Position numbers and translations under genes: made by a program
Shown: positions 16,976-26,482 of the stretch, one piece after another
Layout of the letters: each line of letters starts with the position of its first letter
Position numbering within the stretch: the first letter of the stretch is position 1
Source: Oscillospiraceae bacterium
Lineage (GTDB): Bacteria > Bacillota > Clostridia > Oscillospirales > Acutalibacteraceae
Reading direction: 5' to 3'
Assembly (NCBI GenBank): GCA_015066445.1
Contig: SVOK01000004.1
Coordinates: 45,498-109,497 of the forward strand
Length of the DNA: 64,000 nt
Notes under the pieces: generated by a model
What the model was told of the DNA's origin: nothing
Databases searched by the model: none
Seen by the model: the letters and a program-made list of their open reading frames with translations, nothing else

Positions 16976-19048
16976 TTATTGGGATACAAACTGTTTCACA
17001 GCATCGTTCTGTGAGGCGGAAGCCACATCCAACACATTAAGTGTGATAGCTTCGCCATAGGTATAAACCGTGCCTGTTCCATTCATAGGGGAAATAACAA
17101 TAAATGGTTTTACTTCAATATCCATATCCTTGTAAAGTGCTCTTATGTTTATGATTTTTGAAGTAAACTTTATATAATCTGCCGCAGAATCAACAACCTT
17201 TGTGTGATAGCCAGCGGACACAAGATCATCAGCCATTAAGGCTTCATCAAATCTCATCGGGCCCATAATATCAAGCTTTTTAGGGCGGTAAATCATACCG
17301 TAATCCGAAACTAAATATTTTTCGCCTGCTATCTCGATAACCTTGCTGTTACCGTAGGTGGATTTGAAACCGAGCTTAAACTGCAAGGATATATCAGCAT
17401 AGCCCTCAAAATCCTCGGTGTTTCGTCCTACCGAAACCTCAAAGGCTTCTTTTTCGGTAAGAAGCATTTTTTCATTGGCGATTACATTATCAATACGAAC
17501 TAATCTGAAATTATCAAAATATACAACAGCCGAAGTGTTTTCTGCCTTAGCGTAACACATTATCTGCAAAATATCATCAATATCAGCAGTGGCTGTAAAT
17601 ATAAAGTTGGCTTTTTTCCAGCCGCCGTCAGTTCCCTTTTCGTTTGATATATCAAGGTCAGCTTTGAACAAATTCTCGCCCGACTTATTCTTGATATAAA
17701 ACTCGCCTAAAGTACCCTCGTACCCTTCAGCATAATAATCGAAGGAAAGACTGTAATTAGCGCCATCTTTAATAGGAATGGTACGCTTACCCTTATAAAG
17801 CTTAGTGACATAGTATTTAAGTCTTGCTTCATCAGGGTCAAATCTAAGCATTGTAGTTTCGTTACCACCTACAGGCTCTGCCTTACCGTCTACCCAAGAC
17901 CAGCCTGCAGAGGTGAGCGCCGCATTAGTACCGTCAAGGTCAATATCAATAATATCGATATCCATATCAGGCTCTTCAACAATTTGGAAATTATCAAAAT
18001 AGGTCTCATTACCCATAACATCGGATTTTACACGTATGAATAAATAATTGGCATTCTCTGTCTTTGGTGTTACCACAAAGGAAGCCTCACCGTTTACCCA
18101 ACCTTGCGTGTCATTTGTAAGAGTAATAATATCGCCTATCTGGTAATTAGTCCAAGCGCTGTTTTCGGCACTTGTTCCAACAGTAAAGTTAACTTTACCT
18201 GTTTTGGACGGATTATAGTACTTGAATTTAACAGTATAATATTTACTTGGCTTTACTGGTACGGTAGCCATTCCGTTATAGAAAGCTACACCGTAATCCG
18301 TTCCTGCTGCAGCGGCTGTAAATTTTAACATATTAGTAGAATTACCTACAATATACCTTTTTTCACCGCTTGCATATTTAAGACCGCTTGAATTAAGGTT
18401 TTTGTTTTCTCCGCTGTCAAAATTAATTATACCATCAGCAGTATTAAGAAATGTAGCATCAGGTTCTCCCTGCTCTATTTTGGTAGCTTTAATAGTAATA
18501 TCATCAAAATAGATACAAACCTTTGAGTACTGACCAGAAACATTAAGACCGAAAGAAAGGGTCTTATTTTCAGAGGCAGGAACAAAGCTTACGGTTGCGG
18601 TTTTCCAAACTCCGCCTGTACCGTTGCGTGAATCAAGTTCAAGTGTCGCACCACCTAAAAGCGCAACATTATCACGGAGCATAAAATCGCCAAGCACGCC
18701 GCCGCCGATACCCTCACTGTAATATTTAAAAGTAACCTCATATTCACTATTGTAATCCAAGGCATACTTTTTGTCCGAAGCGGAAGGCATTATGAAAGAA
18801 ATATTATATGTATTTCTTGCAGGTGGGTCAAATTTGAGCAGTGAAGTTTCGTTCCCTGCTATGCCGCCTGCAGGCTTATCATAGCTCCAGCCACTGCTAC
18901 CGTTATAGCTGCCGCTTGTGGCTTCTTCAAAATCAAAGGTATAAGTTGTGGTATTTGCATCACCTGAAACCACGATAACACCAATAACCAGACTAAAGGC
19001 AAGAACTAAGCAAAGCAAAATTTTTGTTAAATTAAAACTTTTTTTCAC
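16976..19048 (-). CDS. Secreted carbohydrate-binding protein with three CBM-like repeats, no catalytic domain
   Basis: This 690-residue protein has an N-terminal signal segment (KKSFNLTKILLCLVLAFSLV) and three sandwich repeats related to those of the neighbouring GH16 gene. Each has a GN(E/S)TxxLKF start, a Tyr-rich (V/L)(T/S)FKYY core and a YFDxxxI/YFDNF end. From about residue 530 a different domain follows, beginning EKMLLTEKEAFEVSV and ending TGTVYTYGEAITLNVLDVA. It resembles an uncharacterised domain common at the C-terminus of clostridial extracellular glycan proteins. No glycosidase motif or wall anchor was found. It probably holds polysaccharide near the cell for the GH16 enzymes (inference). 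It starts 15 bases after the membrane GH16 gene. Confidence 0.75.
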   Translation of the reverse strand: MKKSFNLTKILLCLVLAFSLVIGVIVVSGDANTTTYTFDFEEATSGSYNGSSGWSYDKPAGGIAGNETSLLKFDPPARNTYNISFIMPSASDKKYALDYNSEYEVTFKYYSEGIGGGVLGDFMLRDNVALLGGATLELDSRNGTGGVWKTATVSFVPASENKTLSFGLNVSGQYSKVCIYFDDITIKATKIEQGEPDATFLNTADGIINFDSGENKNLNSSGLKYASGEKRYIVGNSTNMLKFTAAAAGTDYGVAFYNGMATVPVKPSKYYTVKFKYYNPSKTGKVNFTVGTSAENSAWTNYQIGDIITLTNDTQGWVNGEASFVVTPKTENANYLFIRVKSDVMGNETYFDNFQIVEEPDMDIDIIDIDLDGTNAALTSAGWSWVDGKAEPVGGNETTMLRFDPDEARLKYYVTKLYKGKRTIPIKDGANYSLSFDYYAEGYEGTLGEFYIKNKSGENLFKADLDISNEKGTDGGWKKANFIFTATADIDDILQIMCYAKAENTSAVVYFDNFRLVRIDNVIANEKMLLTEKEAFEVSVGRNTEDFEGYADISLQFKLGFKSTYGNSKVIEIAGEKYLVSDYGMIYRPKKLDIMGPMRFDEALMADDLVSAGYHTKVVDSAADYIKFTSKIINIRALYKDMDIEVKPFIVISPMNGTGTVYTYGEAITLNVLDVASASQNDAVKQFVSQ

Positions 19049-19063
19049 TTTAAAATTCCTCCT

Positions 19064-20899
19064 TTAAAAATGATCTGCTATCTGACCCAAATTCTTGGTC
19101 TGATGAATATGAATATATTCAACCTCGAATTCGGATACTGTAGTTTTATCAGGCATAGGAATAGTACTGTTAACACCAATTTTGTTATAACCTATTCTTA
19201 TTTCCTTTAACTGAGCAAACATATCCATACGGTCTTTGTTAAGGCTATATTCACCGAACTTAATACCGTCAAAATAAAATCTTATAGCATCTTCGGTAAT
19301 TTCACAGCCATAGGTATGCCATTCATCATTAAGGGTCTCGCCCTCGGGCAAGGTGATTTTTCTTGCAAACCAATGAGCATCGCCCTTATTGATATGCTTA
19401 GAAACAAGCTTATTAGTAGCGTCGGGAACATACCACCAAAGGTGAACATTTGCCGCAAACTGATTATCAACACCGAACTGCTCCATAAGGTCAATTTCAG
19501 GGGAATTAGGATAAGCAGTATAATTTCTCGCTACCCAAAATCCCGGATAAACACCGCTTCCCTTTGGAAGCTTTGCTTTCATTTCAAGATAACCGTAATC
19601 GTAGGTTACACGGTCTCTTGAAACAAGCTCGGGAGACTGTACCCAGTTTATTAAATCTTCAGTGTGAAATTTAAATACAAGCTTGCCGTCCTTAACATAT
19701 CTTACACGTTCATCCTCAGCAAAGCTGACTGTGCCACCTGTAGCAATTCCTGTTACTGTATTAAGATAACCCGGTCGGTTTATCCAGTTAGAAAGGCTGT
19801 CATCATCGAACTCATCGGCAAATGCAATATTATAATCTGTGTCAGACTCTTCATATTTACCATTAAGGCTCATATTTACCGGAATAAGCTTTTCGGATTT
19901 TTTCTCAACAGCTTTATTTACAGCATCATAAAATGCCTTTGTAGCACGGGAAAGCGAATATGTATGACCGCCGTTTATAACAAGCTTTGTACCCTCTTGC
20001 TTGATATAGTAGGAGTCTCTGTCAGCAACAGCGGTGCTTTCAGCTCTGTTAGTGTTTCCTACCAATATTTCATACGCAGAAGCAGAAGTTTTAGTATCAA
20101 AGCAGATAGGAATTTCATAGCCTGTAGCTTCACGTATTGCATCAACTGCAGAGTACAAATAACGGGTGTAAATATAAGAACAGCCGTTAGGAACTACTAT
20201 CTTCCATTGGCGGAAATCCACGCCTGCTATCTGTGCTGTTTTAATAACAGGACTTTTTTGATAAACATAGCAATATCCCTTTTCCATTTCGGGGTAATCG
20301 TCACTCATAAAGGTTTCCATAAAATAATCTATCGCCTTTTCAAGCGCCGCTGTTGAAAGAGCGTTAATTGCTATATTTCCGTCCTTTTCAAGAATAACAA
20401 AATCGTTTGCATTTTTGTTTTTGTTTTTCTCAAGCAAAGCCTTTGCATCCTTAGAAAGCTGACGGTTGGTATCGCCTATCAACAATTCCACCTGAGCTTC
20501 AGGTAAAGGCTCTTTATCAGTTGTAGGAGGAGCTAAGGTTGTGTACTTTTCGTGAGCCGCAAGATAAATCCGGTTCACTAACAGAACGCCGTCCTCTTCC
20601 ATATTTGCAGGATAAGTAAACAGATGTGAGAAATAGTCGAATTCGTTAAGATAAATGAGATTATCCTCTTCATCCTCGAAATCATAATCAAAATCATCAT
20701 CCATTTCGATATCATCGAAATCGTCATCTGTATCGTCTACAGTATCGGAAACGGTATTACCCGGCTTCTTATTCTTATCACCCGAAGGCTTTTTATCCTT
20801 TCCAAAGGGGAAGAATATTGTTGCCAGAACAATAGCCGCAACCAAAAGGAGAGCGAGAACTGAAATTAATATGATTTTTTTAGCCTTGGAATTAATCAT
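19064..20899 (-). CDS. Membrane-anchored GH16 family glycanase
   Basis: The 611-residue protein has one N-terminal membrane helix (about 9-30) acting as an uncleaved anchor, and then a Lys-rich and strongly acidic linker (about 34-80, mostly Asp and Glu). A middle region (about 110-345) contains two LLIGDTNR/EILVGNTNR motifs like the N-terminal domains of hexosaminidase- and glucuronidase-type enzymes. The GH16 domain (about 360-600) has active site SPEIDLMEQFG, with nucleophile Glu468 and acid/base Glu473. It would sit on the outer face of the membrane and trim long beta-glucan fragments before import. Its ATG, behind GGAGGC, overlaps the preceding stop by eight bases, so translation is coupled. 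Confidence 0.88.
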   Translation of the reverse strand: MINSKAKKIILISVLALLLVAAIVLATIFFPFGKDKKPSGDKNKKPGNTVSDTVDDTDDDFDDIEMDDDFDYDFEDEEDNLIYLNEFDYFSHLFTYPANMEEDGVLLVNRIYLAAHEKYTTLAPPTTDKEPLPEAQVELLIGDTNRQLSKDAKALLEKNKNKNANDFVILEKDGNIAINALSTAALEKAIDYFMETFMSDDYPEMEKGYCYVYQKSPVIKTAQIAGVDFRQWKIVVPNGCSYIYTRYLYSAVDAIREATGYEIPICFDTKTSASAYEILVGNTNRAESTAVADRDSYYIKQEGTKLVINGGHTYSLSRATKAFYDAVNKAVEKKSEKLIPVNMSLNGKYEESDTDYNIAFADEFDDDSLSNWINRPGYLNTVTGIATGGTVSFAEDERVRYVKDGKLVFKFHTEDLINWVQSPELVSRDRVTYDYGYLEMKAKLPKGSGVYPGFWVARNYTAYPNSPEIDLMEQFGVDNQFAANVHLWWYVPDATNKLVSKHINKGDAHWFARKITLPEGETLNDEWHTYGCEITEDAIRFYFDGIKFGEYSLNKDRMDMFAQLKEIRIGYNKIGVNSTIPMPDKTTVSEFEVEYIHIHQTKNLGQIADHF

Positions 20900-23162
20900 T
20901 GTTCTGCCTCCTTTTCCTTATTTCAAAATAATAAACAGCGATAAGCCCCAAAGCGGATAGCAAGCCTAAAACAATAAATAGCATAGGTCTGCTGTTATCC
21001 CCCGTAGCAGAGCTTTCGGTATTGGCATTATCCTTACCGCTGTTCTTATCAGTAGCAGGATTATCATTTTCAATAACGGTATCAGCCGGTATATCAAGCT
21101 CGCTTATAATAACCGACTCTCCGCCCTCAAGCTCAGCATCATCAGGCATCCATTCAATGGTGAAATCATCAAAATAAATGCTGTTATTACTTGTTGTGAA
21201 AACAGAAAGGTATTTTTCGTAAACTGTCATAAGATAGCTTACCTTAACCCATTTGCCCTGAGGAAGCTCGCTAATACTTGTTACAAAATATGTAGCATCA
21301 TCCTCGCAAGACCAGGCATAATAAGGAGATGTTGTATGAGCTAATAAAATTTCACCGTCAGGGTTATTTGCCTTATCAACCTTTACTGCAAAGGAGACAA
21401 GATAGTTTTGGTCGGGTACTAACGGTTCCATATTATCGTCAAATAAGGTGAAGGCTTTTTTAAGGTCCTTCTCCCCTTTTCTGAAAATCGAATTCGGAGC
21501 AGATACAACATTGCTTTGTTTATTTCCGCTTTTTGTAGCGTCATAAACCTCTATATCCAAATCGTAACCCAAGGATACACCTGTATGGTTATAGGTATCA
21601 TCAAAATTCTGAGTTTGCTTAAGCTTTGCCCATTTAGCATAAATTCTTTTGCTGAAATAGAAACCATCGTCCCAGAATTCATTCAGATGCCAGTTATCCT
21701 CGCTCCAGCTGATAAACTTATACCCTTCTCGTTTAGGCTCTTTTATACTGAGCGGAGCATCCTCTTTGCCTGTCATATAATCAGAATTTTCACCGTCACT
21801 GTAGTCTATTAACATAATAATAGGCTCGTCATCAGGAACTGCCACCTCGGTGATTTCTATATCGTCGATATAAATATCGGATTTATTGTTATCGTCACCC
21901 GTAATATAGAAAACAAGATAGTTTTCCTCAGGAGCGAAAAGCTCGGTATAGAAATAATAGGTTGCGTGCTTCCATTCGTCTTCCTTTGAAAGTACAAATG
22001 TGCCGCCTAAAACCTGCGTTCCTGTATAAAGCGAAGTTCCACTTGTCATAGTTTCAAAGTAAGCTGGAGTACGGGTATAATTCCTGTAAGAAAAGCTCAC
22101 CTTATAAAGTGTTTTATCTTTAACTGTAACACGGTTGCCGTCCTCAGTTATAAGAAGTCTTCTCGCACCGTAAGCACCTATATTACGGTATTTAAGGCTT
22201 TTACCGGGAGAATTAAAGCTCTCTTTTGAAATAGCGGTCTGTATTCCTACCGAATCTTTATACGGAGAATCATAGCTTGAGCTGTTAAAGTCAATATAAT
22301 AACCACCTGAAGCTATCCACTTAGCATATAAAGTAAGATTACGTGTGAAAACGCTGTCGCTGAACTTTTGTGTTAAAGCCTTATCGGTATACCAGCCTGC
22401 AAACACGAAGTTATCTTTAGTAGGAGTAGCAGGCAAAGTGATATTCCTGTTCATCAAGCCATCGATATCAGAAACTGCGCTTCCGCCATTAGTATCAAAT
22501 TTTAGGGTATATGTTGGAGCCGTTCCTACTGCTTTTACTGTTATATCATCAATATAGATATAAACATCTGTACCCATTCCCTCATCAGTATAGGAATAGA
22601 AGCCAATAGCCAAAGCATTACAGTCATTACCGGAAAACTCGATAAATGTTTTATTAGTCGCTATTTTTATCGTTTTACTATGCCAAGTATTTTTCTTGGT
22701 AGTAGCAGTGACAAGCTTCTCTGCCCTACCGATTTCCTCACGCAGTTTTGAGGAGTTTGGAGTAACAGAGCTGCTTGAAAAGAAGCCTAAATCAACGCTA
22801 CAGGCAGTACTGCCCTTTAGCATATATTTAAAACTAACCTCATACTGCGTTGCCGCATTAAGCTCAATTGCCTTAGTACCGTCAAATGAGAGTAAAGCGA
22901 ATGCGCCGCTTTTGGCGTTAGTCACTTCCCATTCATAACCGTAACGTAAAGCTTTTTTACCGCTTGCGGCAGTATTCTTATCTGCGCTAAGCAAAATTCC
23001 ATTTTCACTCGTTTGGGGATAACCCAGCTTATAGCTTTCAAAATCAACTGTGCCGTTTACATCGGCTGCGAAGGAGCTTATCCCCAAAGGAAGTGAGAAT
23101 ATAACGCAAATCACAAGCAGATAAGAAAGAATTTTAGTTAAAATATTCTTTCGTGATCTCAT
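20892..23162 (-). CDS. Wall- or membrane-anchored carbohydrate-binding surface protein with InlB-type repeats
   Basis: The 756-residue protein has a signal peptide (about 1-32, ending SSFAAD) and three CBM-like sandwiches. Between them are Listeria-Bacteroides (Flg_new/InlB B) repeats: the first is complete (LKFDTNGGSAVSDIDGL to FAGWYTDKALTQKF and LTLYAKW), the second partial (GYKFISWSEDNW to RIYAKW). The C-terminus is SSATGDNSRP, a 20-residue hydrophobic helix and IRKRRQ, the layout of a sortase signal but with ATGD instead of LPxTG. It may be sorted by a divergent sortase or simply stay membrane-bound. It likely tethers glycan at the surface; no catalytic motif is seen. Confidence 0.78.
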   Translation of the reverse strand: MRSRKNILTKILSYLLVICVIFSLPLGISSFAADVNGTVDFESYKLGYPQTSENGILLSADKNTAASGKKALRYGYEWEVTNAKSGAFALLSFDGTKAIELNAATQYEVSFKYMLKGSTACSVDLGFFSSSSVTPNSSKLREEIGRAEKLVTATTKKNTWHSKTIKIATNKTFIEFSGNDCNALAIGFYSYTDEGMGTDVYIYIDDITVKAVGTAPTYTLKFDTNGGSAVSDIDGLMNRNITLPATPTKDNFVFAGWYTDKALTQKFSDSVFTRNLTLYAKWIASGGYYIDFNSSSYDSPYKDSVGIQTAISKESFNSPGKSLKYRNIGAYGARRLLITEDGNRVTVKDKTLYKVSFSYRNYTRTPAYFETMTSGTSLYTGTQVLGGTFVLSKEDEWKHATYYFYTELFAPEENYLVFYITGDDNNKSDIYIDDIEITEVAVPDDEPIIMLIDYSDGENSDYMTGKEDAPLSIKEPKREGYKFISWSEDNWHLNEFWDDGFYFSKRIYAKWAKLKQTQNFDDTYNHTGVSLGYDLDIEVYDATKSGNKQSNVVSAPNSIFRKGEKDLKKAFTLFDDNMEPLVPDQNYLVSFAVKVDKANNPDGEILLAHTTSPYYAWSCEDDATYFVTSISELPQGKWVKVSYLMTVYEKYLSVFTTSNNSIYFDDFTIEWMPDDAELEGGESVIISELDIPADTVIENDNPATDKNSGKDNANTESSATGDNSRPMLFIVLGLLSALGLIAVYYFEIRKRRQNND

Positions 23163-23173
23163 CGATTCACCTT

Positions 23174-24562
23174 CTATTTTACTGCCTTTAGCATATCGTT
23201 AGCTTTGGTAACAGCATTCTCAATCTTATTCTTGGACTGTTGAACGCCCTTGTTAAGCTGTGAAGAATTAAGCTTTAAGAAAATCTTATCAATTTCGGAA
23301 TAACCGTAGGTATAAGTAATAGCAAGAGGTCCTTTGCAGATAAACATATAATCTGTGCTTTCAGGCAATCTCTTATTAAGAACATTAGCGAATTCCTTAG
23401 CCTTGGAATTTGCAAAGTAATTATCAAAATTCCAGTTCTTTTCATCAAGATAGTAGTTAAGGAACACACCTGCTGCCTTGGGATTAGGAGCACCCTTCAT
23501 AAGACCGTAAGCAAACATAAGAGCACCCTTAGGATAATCGGGGTCGCTTGCATTTTGCTTAGGAAGATAGGTAAAGCCCCAGTCAGACTCCTTCATTGAG
23601 GTATAGTAACCGTCAGCCTGTAAAGCAAATACGTCGTTTATAGACATACCGCAGGTACCTGCAACCAATTTTGCAGAATTGTAGGTAGGATTAAGATAGC
23701 CTGCCTTCTGACCGTCAAGAATGTACTGCCAAACCTCTGCAAACTTAGCCTCATCGGTAGCACGGTAGAATTCCTGTTTAGAAGAATCATACTTTACATA
23801 AGAAGCGCCGTAAGCTGCCATAAATATAGGAGTTGAGAAGTGTGCGCCAACATATTCGCTTCCAAGACCTGAAATTGCCTTAGCAGCCTTTGCAAAGGTG
23901 TCCCAAGTCCAGTTGTTCTGATTAACGTAATCCTCAGGGCTGGTAATTCCTTCAAACAAGGATTTATTGTAAGAAAGTACAAAATACTTTAAATCCCACT
24001 GAGCATTTATAAGATAGGTATTACCGTTAATGGTTGAGGTTTCAACTATCGTTTTATTCCATTTAGGATCTTTTACATCAATACCTGCATTTGTTATAGG
24101 CTGAGCAAAAGAAAGGGTTCTCGGGAATTCCTGATTATCAATGAAAATATCAACCGACTTACCCGCATTCATTCTGGAAGCCATTTTAACGATATAGTCA
24201 TTCTGTGTTACAGGAACAACCTTTACCTTAATTCCGGTTTCCTTGGTGAACTTTTGAATAACATTGGCACGTTCTGTACCGTTAAAATCCTCCCAAGAAG
24301 CAAAGGTAACTGTAGTACCACGTAATGAATCTGCAGTCGAATCGGAAGCTGTGCTACCGGTACTTGCTGTACCAGAAGCGGTATCTCCGGCTGTACTTTC
24401 AATAGAAGCGGGGTCAGATTCAGTTCCACCGTCTTCAACCTCTCCGCCAACAAGAGCAGAAGTATCTGCATCAGGCTCGGAGCCAGTGTCACTCTTTCCA
24501 CAAGCAGAAAGAGATGTCAGACATATCGCAATAAGCAATAAAACAGATAATAGCTTTTTCAT
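23174..24562 (-). CDS. ABC sugar importer 2: solute-binding lipoprotein (family 1)
   Basis: The 462-residue protein has a lipoprotein signal ending SLSAC, then a low-complexity Ser/Thr/Glu/Asp linker (about 24-78). A family 1 extracellular binding domain follows: TVTFASWEDFNGTERANVIQKF, MNAGKSVDIFIDNQEFP and LMKGAPNPKAAGVFLNYYLD are typical. It would deliver oligosaccharides to the two permeases encoded just upstream in the operon. The ATG follows AAAAGGAG. The order permease-permease-binding protein is reversed relative to most such operons. Confidence 0.92.
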   Translation of the reverse strand: MKKLLSVLLLIAICLTSLSACGKSDTGSEPDADTSALVGGEVEDGGTESDPASIESTAGDTASGTASTGSTASDSTADSLRGTTVTFASWEDFNGTERANVIQKFTKETGIKVKVVPVTQNDYIVKMASRMNAGKSVDIFIDNQEFPRTLSFAQPITNAGIDVKDPKWNKTIVETSTINGNTYLINAQWDLKYFVLSYNKSLFEGITSPEDYVNQNNWTWDTFAKAAKAISGLGSEYVGAHFSTPIFMAAYGASYVKYDSSKQEFYRATDEAKFAEVWQYILDGQKAGYLNPTYNSAKLVAGTCGMSINDVFALQADGYYTSMKESDWGFTYLPKQNASDPDYPKGALMFAYGLMKGAPNPKAAGVFLNYYLDEKNWNFDNYFANSKAKEFANVLNKRLPESTDYMFICKGPLAITYTYGYSEIDKIFLKLNSSQLNKGVQQSKNKIENAVTKANDMLKAVK

Positions 24563-24604
24563 AAAAAACTCTCCTTTTTTATATTTGATAACCTAAGTTA
24601 TCTT

Positions 24605-25576
24605 TTAGCCTGTAATACCCACACGGTCAATGCTTTTGATAAATCCTTTTTGCACGAACATATAGGCAATAAGCACAGGCATTATAAACATTAAACAACC
24701 AGCCATTGAAACAGCAGTAATAATATCGGAATTAGTGCTTACAGAGGAGGTAATGGTAGTTATCATATTAGCTACCGCCACCGCAAGCGGATAATCCTGA
24801 GAAGTATACATAACCGATAAATAATAATCGTTCCAATGCCATATCACAGCGAATACGCTGACCGTAAGTATAACAACTCTTGAGGACGGCAACGCTATTC
24901 TTATAAAGGTTGCAACTGCTGATGCACCGTCTATCTGAGCGGCTTCCTCAAGCTCTTTCGGAAGGCCCTTGAAGAACTGCATATAAATAAATATCATAAT
25001 ACCGCTTCTAAGGCCCACACCGAATATTGACGGCAGATAAAAGGTTAACGGAGTATCAAGAATATTTATCTTTATATCTGCACCCGTTATCTTGTTAATA
25101 AGTCCTACAATACCCAAAAAATCAAGATTTGAGAAATTTACAACGGTTGGAATTATTATCATTGTGGACGGCACGATAATAGTCATCATTAAAGCCGCCA
25201 TAGTAATCTTTTTGGTTGGAAAATCAAATCTTGCAAGGCCGTATGCTGCAACCGAGCAGGATAAAATTTCGAGCACTGCACTTACCATCTCTAAAGTAAT
25301 GGTGTTTTTAAGTGAATCTGTAAAATTAAGCACTTTAAATGCGTCTTTAAAGTTTTGCCAGGTTGGGTTTTGCGCCAACCACACAATACCGGGATTCATA
25401 AAATCTTCAGGTGATTTAAAGGCTGAGCTTATCATATAGATTAGCGGATAAACTACCAAATAGCCGATAGAAAACAGAATGAAATATCGGAATATCGCGA
25501 AGGATACTGTTTTAACAGTAGTAAGCTTTTTATACTGCTTTAGTCTTAAAGCTGTAACATCTTTATTACTTTCCAT
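24605..25576 (-). CDS. ABC sugar importer 2: permease (MalG type)
   Basis: The 323-residue inner-membrane permease has six predicted helices and the cytoplasmic EAA loop ELEEAAQIDGASAVATFIRI, which contacts the ATPase. Its ending ADxVGITG is characteristic of MalG-type partners, here IDRVGITG. The ATG lies after AAGGAGG. It pairs with the MalF-type permease immediately upstream (12-base gap). No ABC ATPase gene exists in the locus, so it presumably uses a shared MsmX-like ATPase. Confidence 0.93.
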   Translation of the reverse strand: MESNKDVTALRLKQYKKLTTVKTVSFAIFRYFILFSIGYLVVYPLIYMISSAFKSPEDFMNPGIVWLAQNPTWQNFKDAFKVLNFTDSLKNTITLEMVSAVLEILSCSVAAYGLARFDFPTKKITMAALMMTIIVPSTMIIIPTVVNFSNLDFLGIVGLINKITGADIKINILDTPLTFYLPSIFGVGLRSGIMIFIYMQFFKGLPKELEEAAQIDGASAVATFIRIALPSSRVVILTVSVFAVIWHWNDYYLSVMYTSQDYPLAVAVANMITTITSSVSTNSDIITAVSMAGCLMFIMPVLIAYMFVQKGFIKSIDRVGITG

Positions 25577-25588
25577 TTTGCACCCTCC

Positions 25589-26482
25589 TTAATCCCAACG
25601 TTTCATACAGAACCGATTAAACAGCAATATAAGCAGACCCATAAAGGAGCTTATAACAGCAAAGAATATCCATAGCATTGCCGAGCTTTCAGCATACATT
25701 TGCGACTGCATATAAGCGTAAGCTGTTTCCATTACTATATCGGTTTTTGAGGTCAGCATTTCTACGGTTGTAAAAACAATAACCAAAACTGTAACTCTTG
25801 ATAATTGAGGGAATGTAATATACCAAAATTCTTCCCATTTAGTAGCACCTTCTACATGAGCTACCTCATAAAGCAAATCTGGAATTGCCTGCATACCCGA
25901 AATAAAAAGTATTATCTGTATTCCGCAGTTCCAAAGCGCTGTCATAAGATTTCCCATTATAGACAGAAAATAGGTTTCAAGCTGAGGCGGTAATCCTAAA
26001 AAATCCAAAATTTGAGAAGAAGAGAACATATCCTCCTGCAAGCTTGAAGAAACACCTAAACCCTGAACACTGTAATTAGTACGCATAAGAAACTCTATTA
26101 CCACGCCGCTTGCAATAATTACGGGTAAGAAATACATTGTTCTGAAAACAATTCTTCCCTTGAATTTTTGATTAAGCATAATCGCCAAAACAAGACTTAG
26201 TATCAGAATTACAGGGAAAGAAGCTATAAACTTAGTAAGGCTCGTTGTAAGGTTATCAACAAAATCGGGGTTTTCAAACAGCAATGAATAGAAGTTTTTA
26301 AATCCCACAAATTTAAATTCGGCCTTACCGTAATCCAACTTAACCTCAGAAAAAGCATATCTTAAGGACTGAAATAACGGAAACAGAAAAAACAGGATAA
26401 AACCGATGCTCCAAGGCAATAAAAACAGTTGCCCGTTTCTGCGCTTTATGGCTTCTGTGCCCTTATGCTTCTTTTTAACCAT
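25589..26482 (-). CDS. ABC sugar importer 2: permease (MalF/UgpA type)
   Basis: The 297-residue permease has a Lys/Arg-rich start, NGQLFLLPWSIGFILFFLFP as first helix, FVGFKNFYSLLFENPDF as outer loop and an EAA-type loop EVAHVEGATKWEEFWYITFP. Its ATG overlaps the stop of the DUF5696 gene by one base (TAATG) with AAGGGAG upstream, indicating coupled translation and a functional link with that protein. Confidence 0.92.
   Translation of the reverse strand: MVKKKHKGTEAIKRRNGQLFLLPWSIGFILFFLFPLFQSLRYAFSEVKLDYGKAEFKFVGFKNFYSLLFENPDFVDNLTTSLTKFIASFPVILILSLVLAIMLNQKFKGRIVFRTMYFLPVIIASGVVIEFLMRTNYSVQGLGVSSSLQEDMFSSSQILDFLGLPPQLETYFLSIMGNLMTALWNCGIQIILFISGMQAIPDLLYEVAHVEGATKWEEFWYITFPQLSRVTVLVIVFTTVEMLTSKTDIVMETAYAYMQSQMYAESSAMLWIFFAVISSFMGLLILLFNRFCMKRWD

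Noticed and set aside
19664..20356. 230-codon open frame antisense to the membrane GH16 gene
   Set aside because: Cys- and Ile-rich translation typical of an antisense shadow; the opposite strand has a clear GH16 protein.
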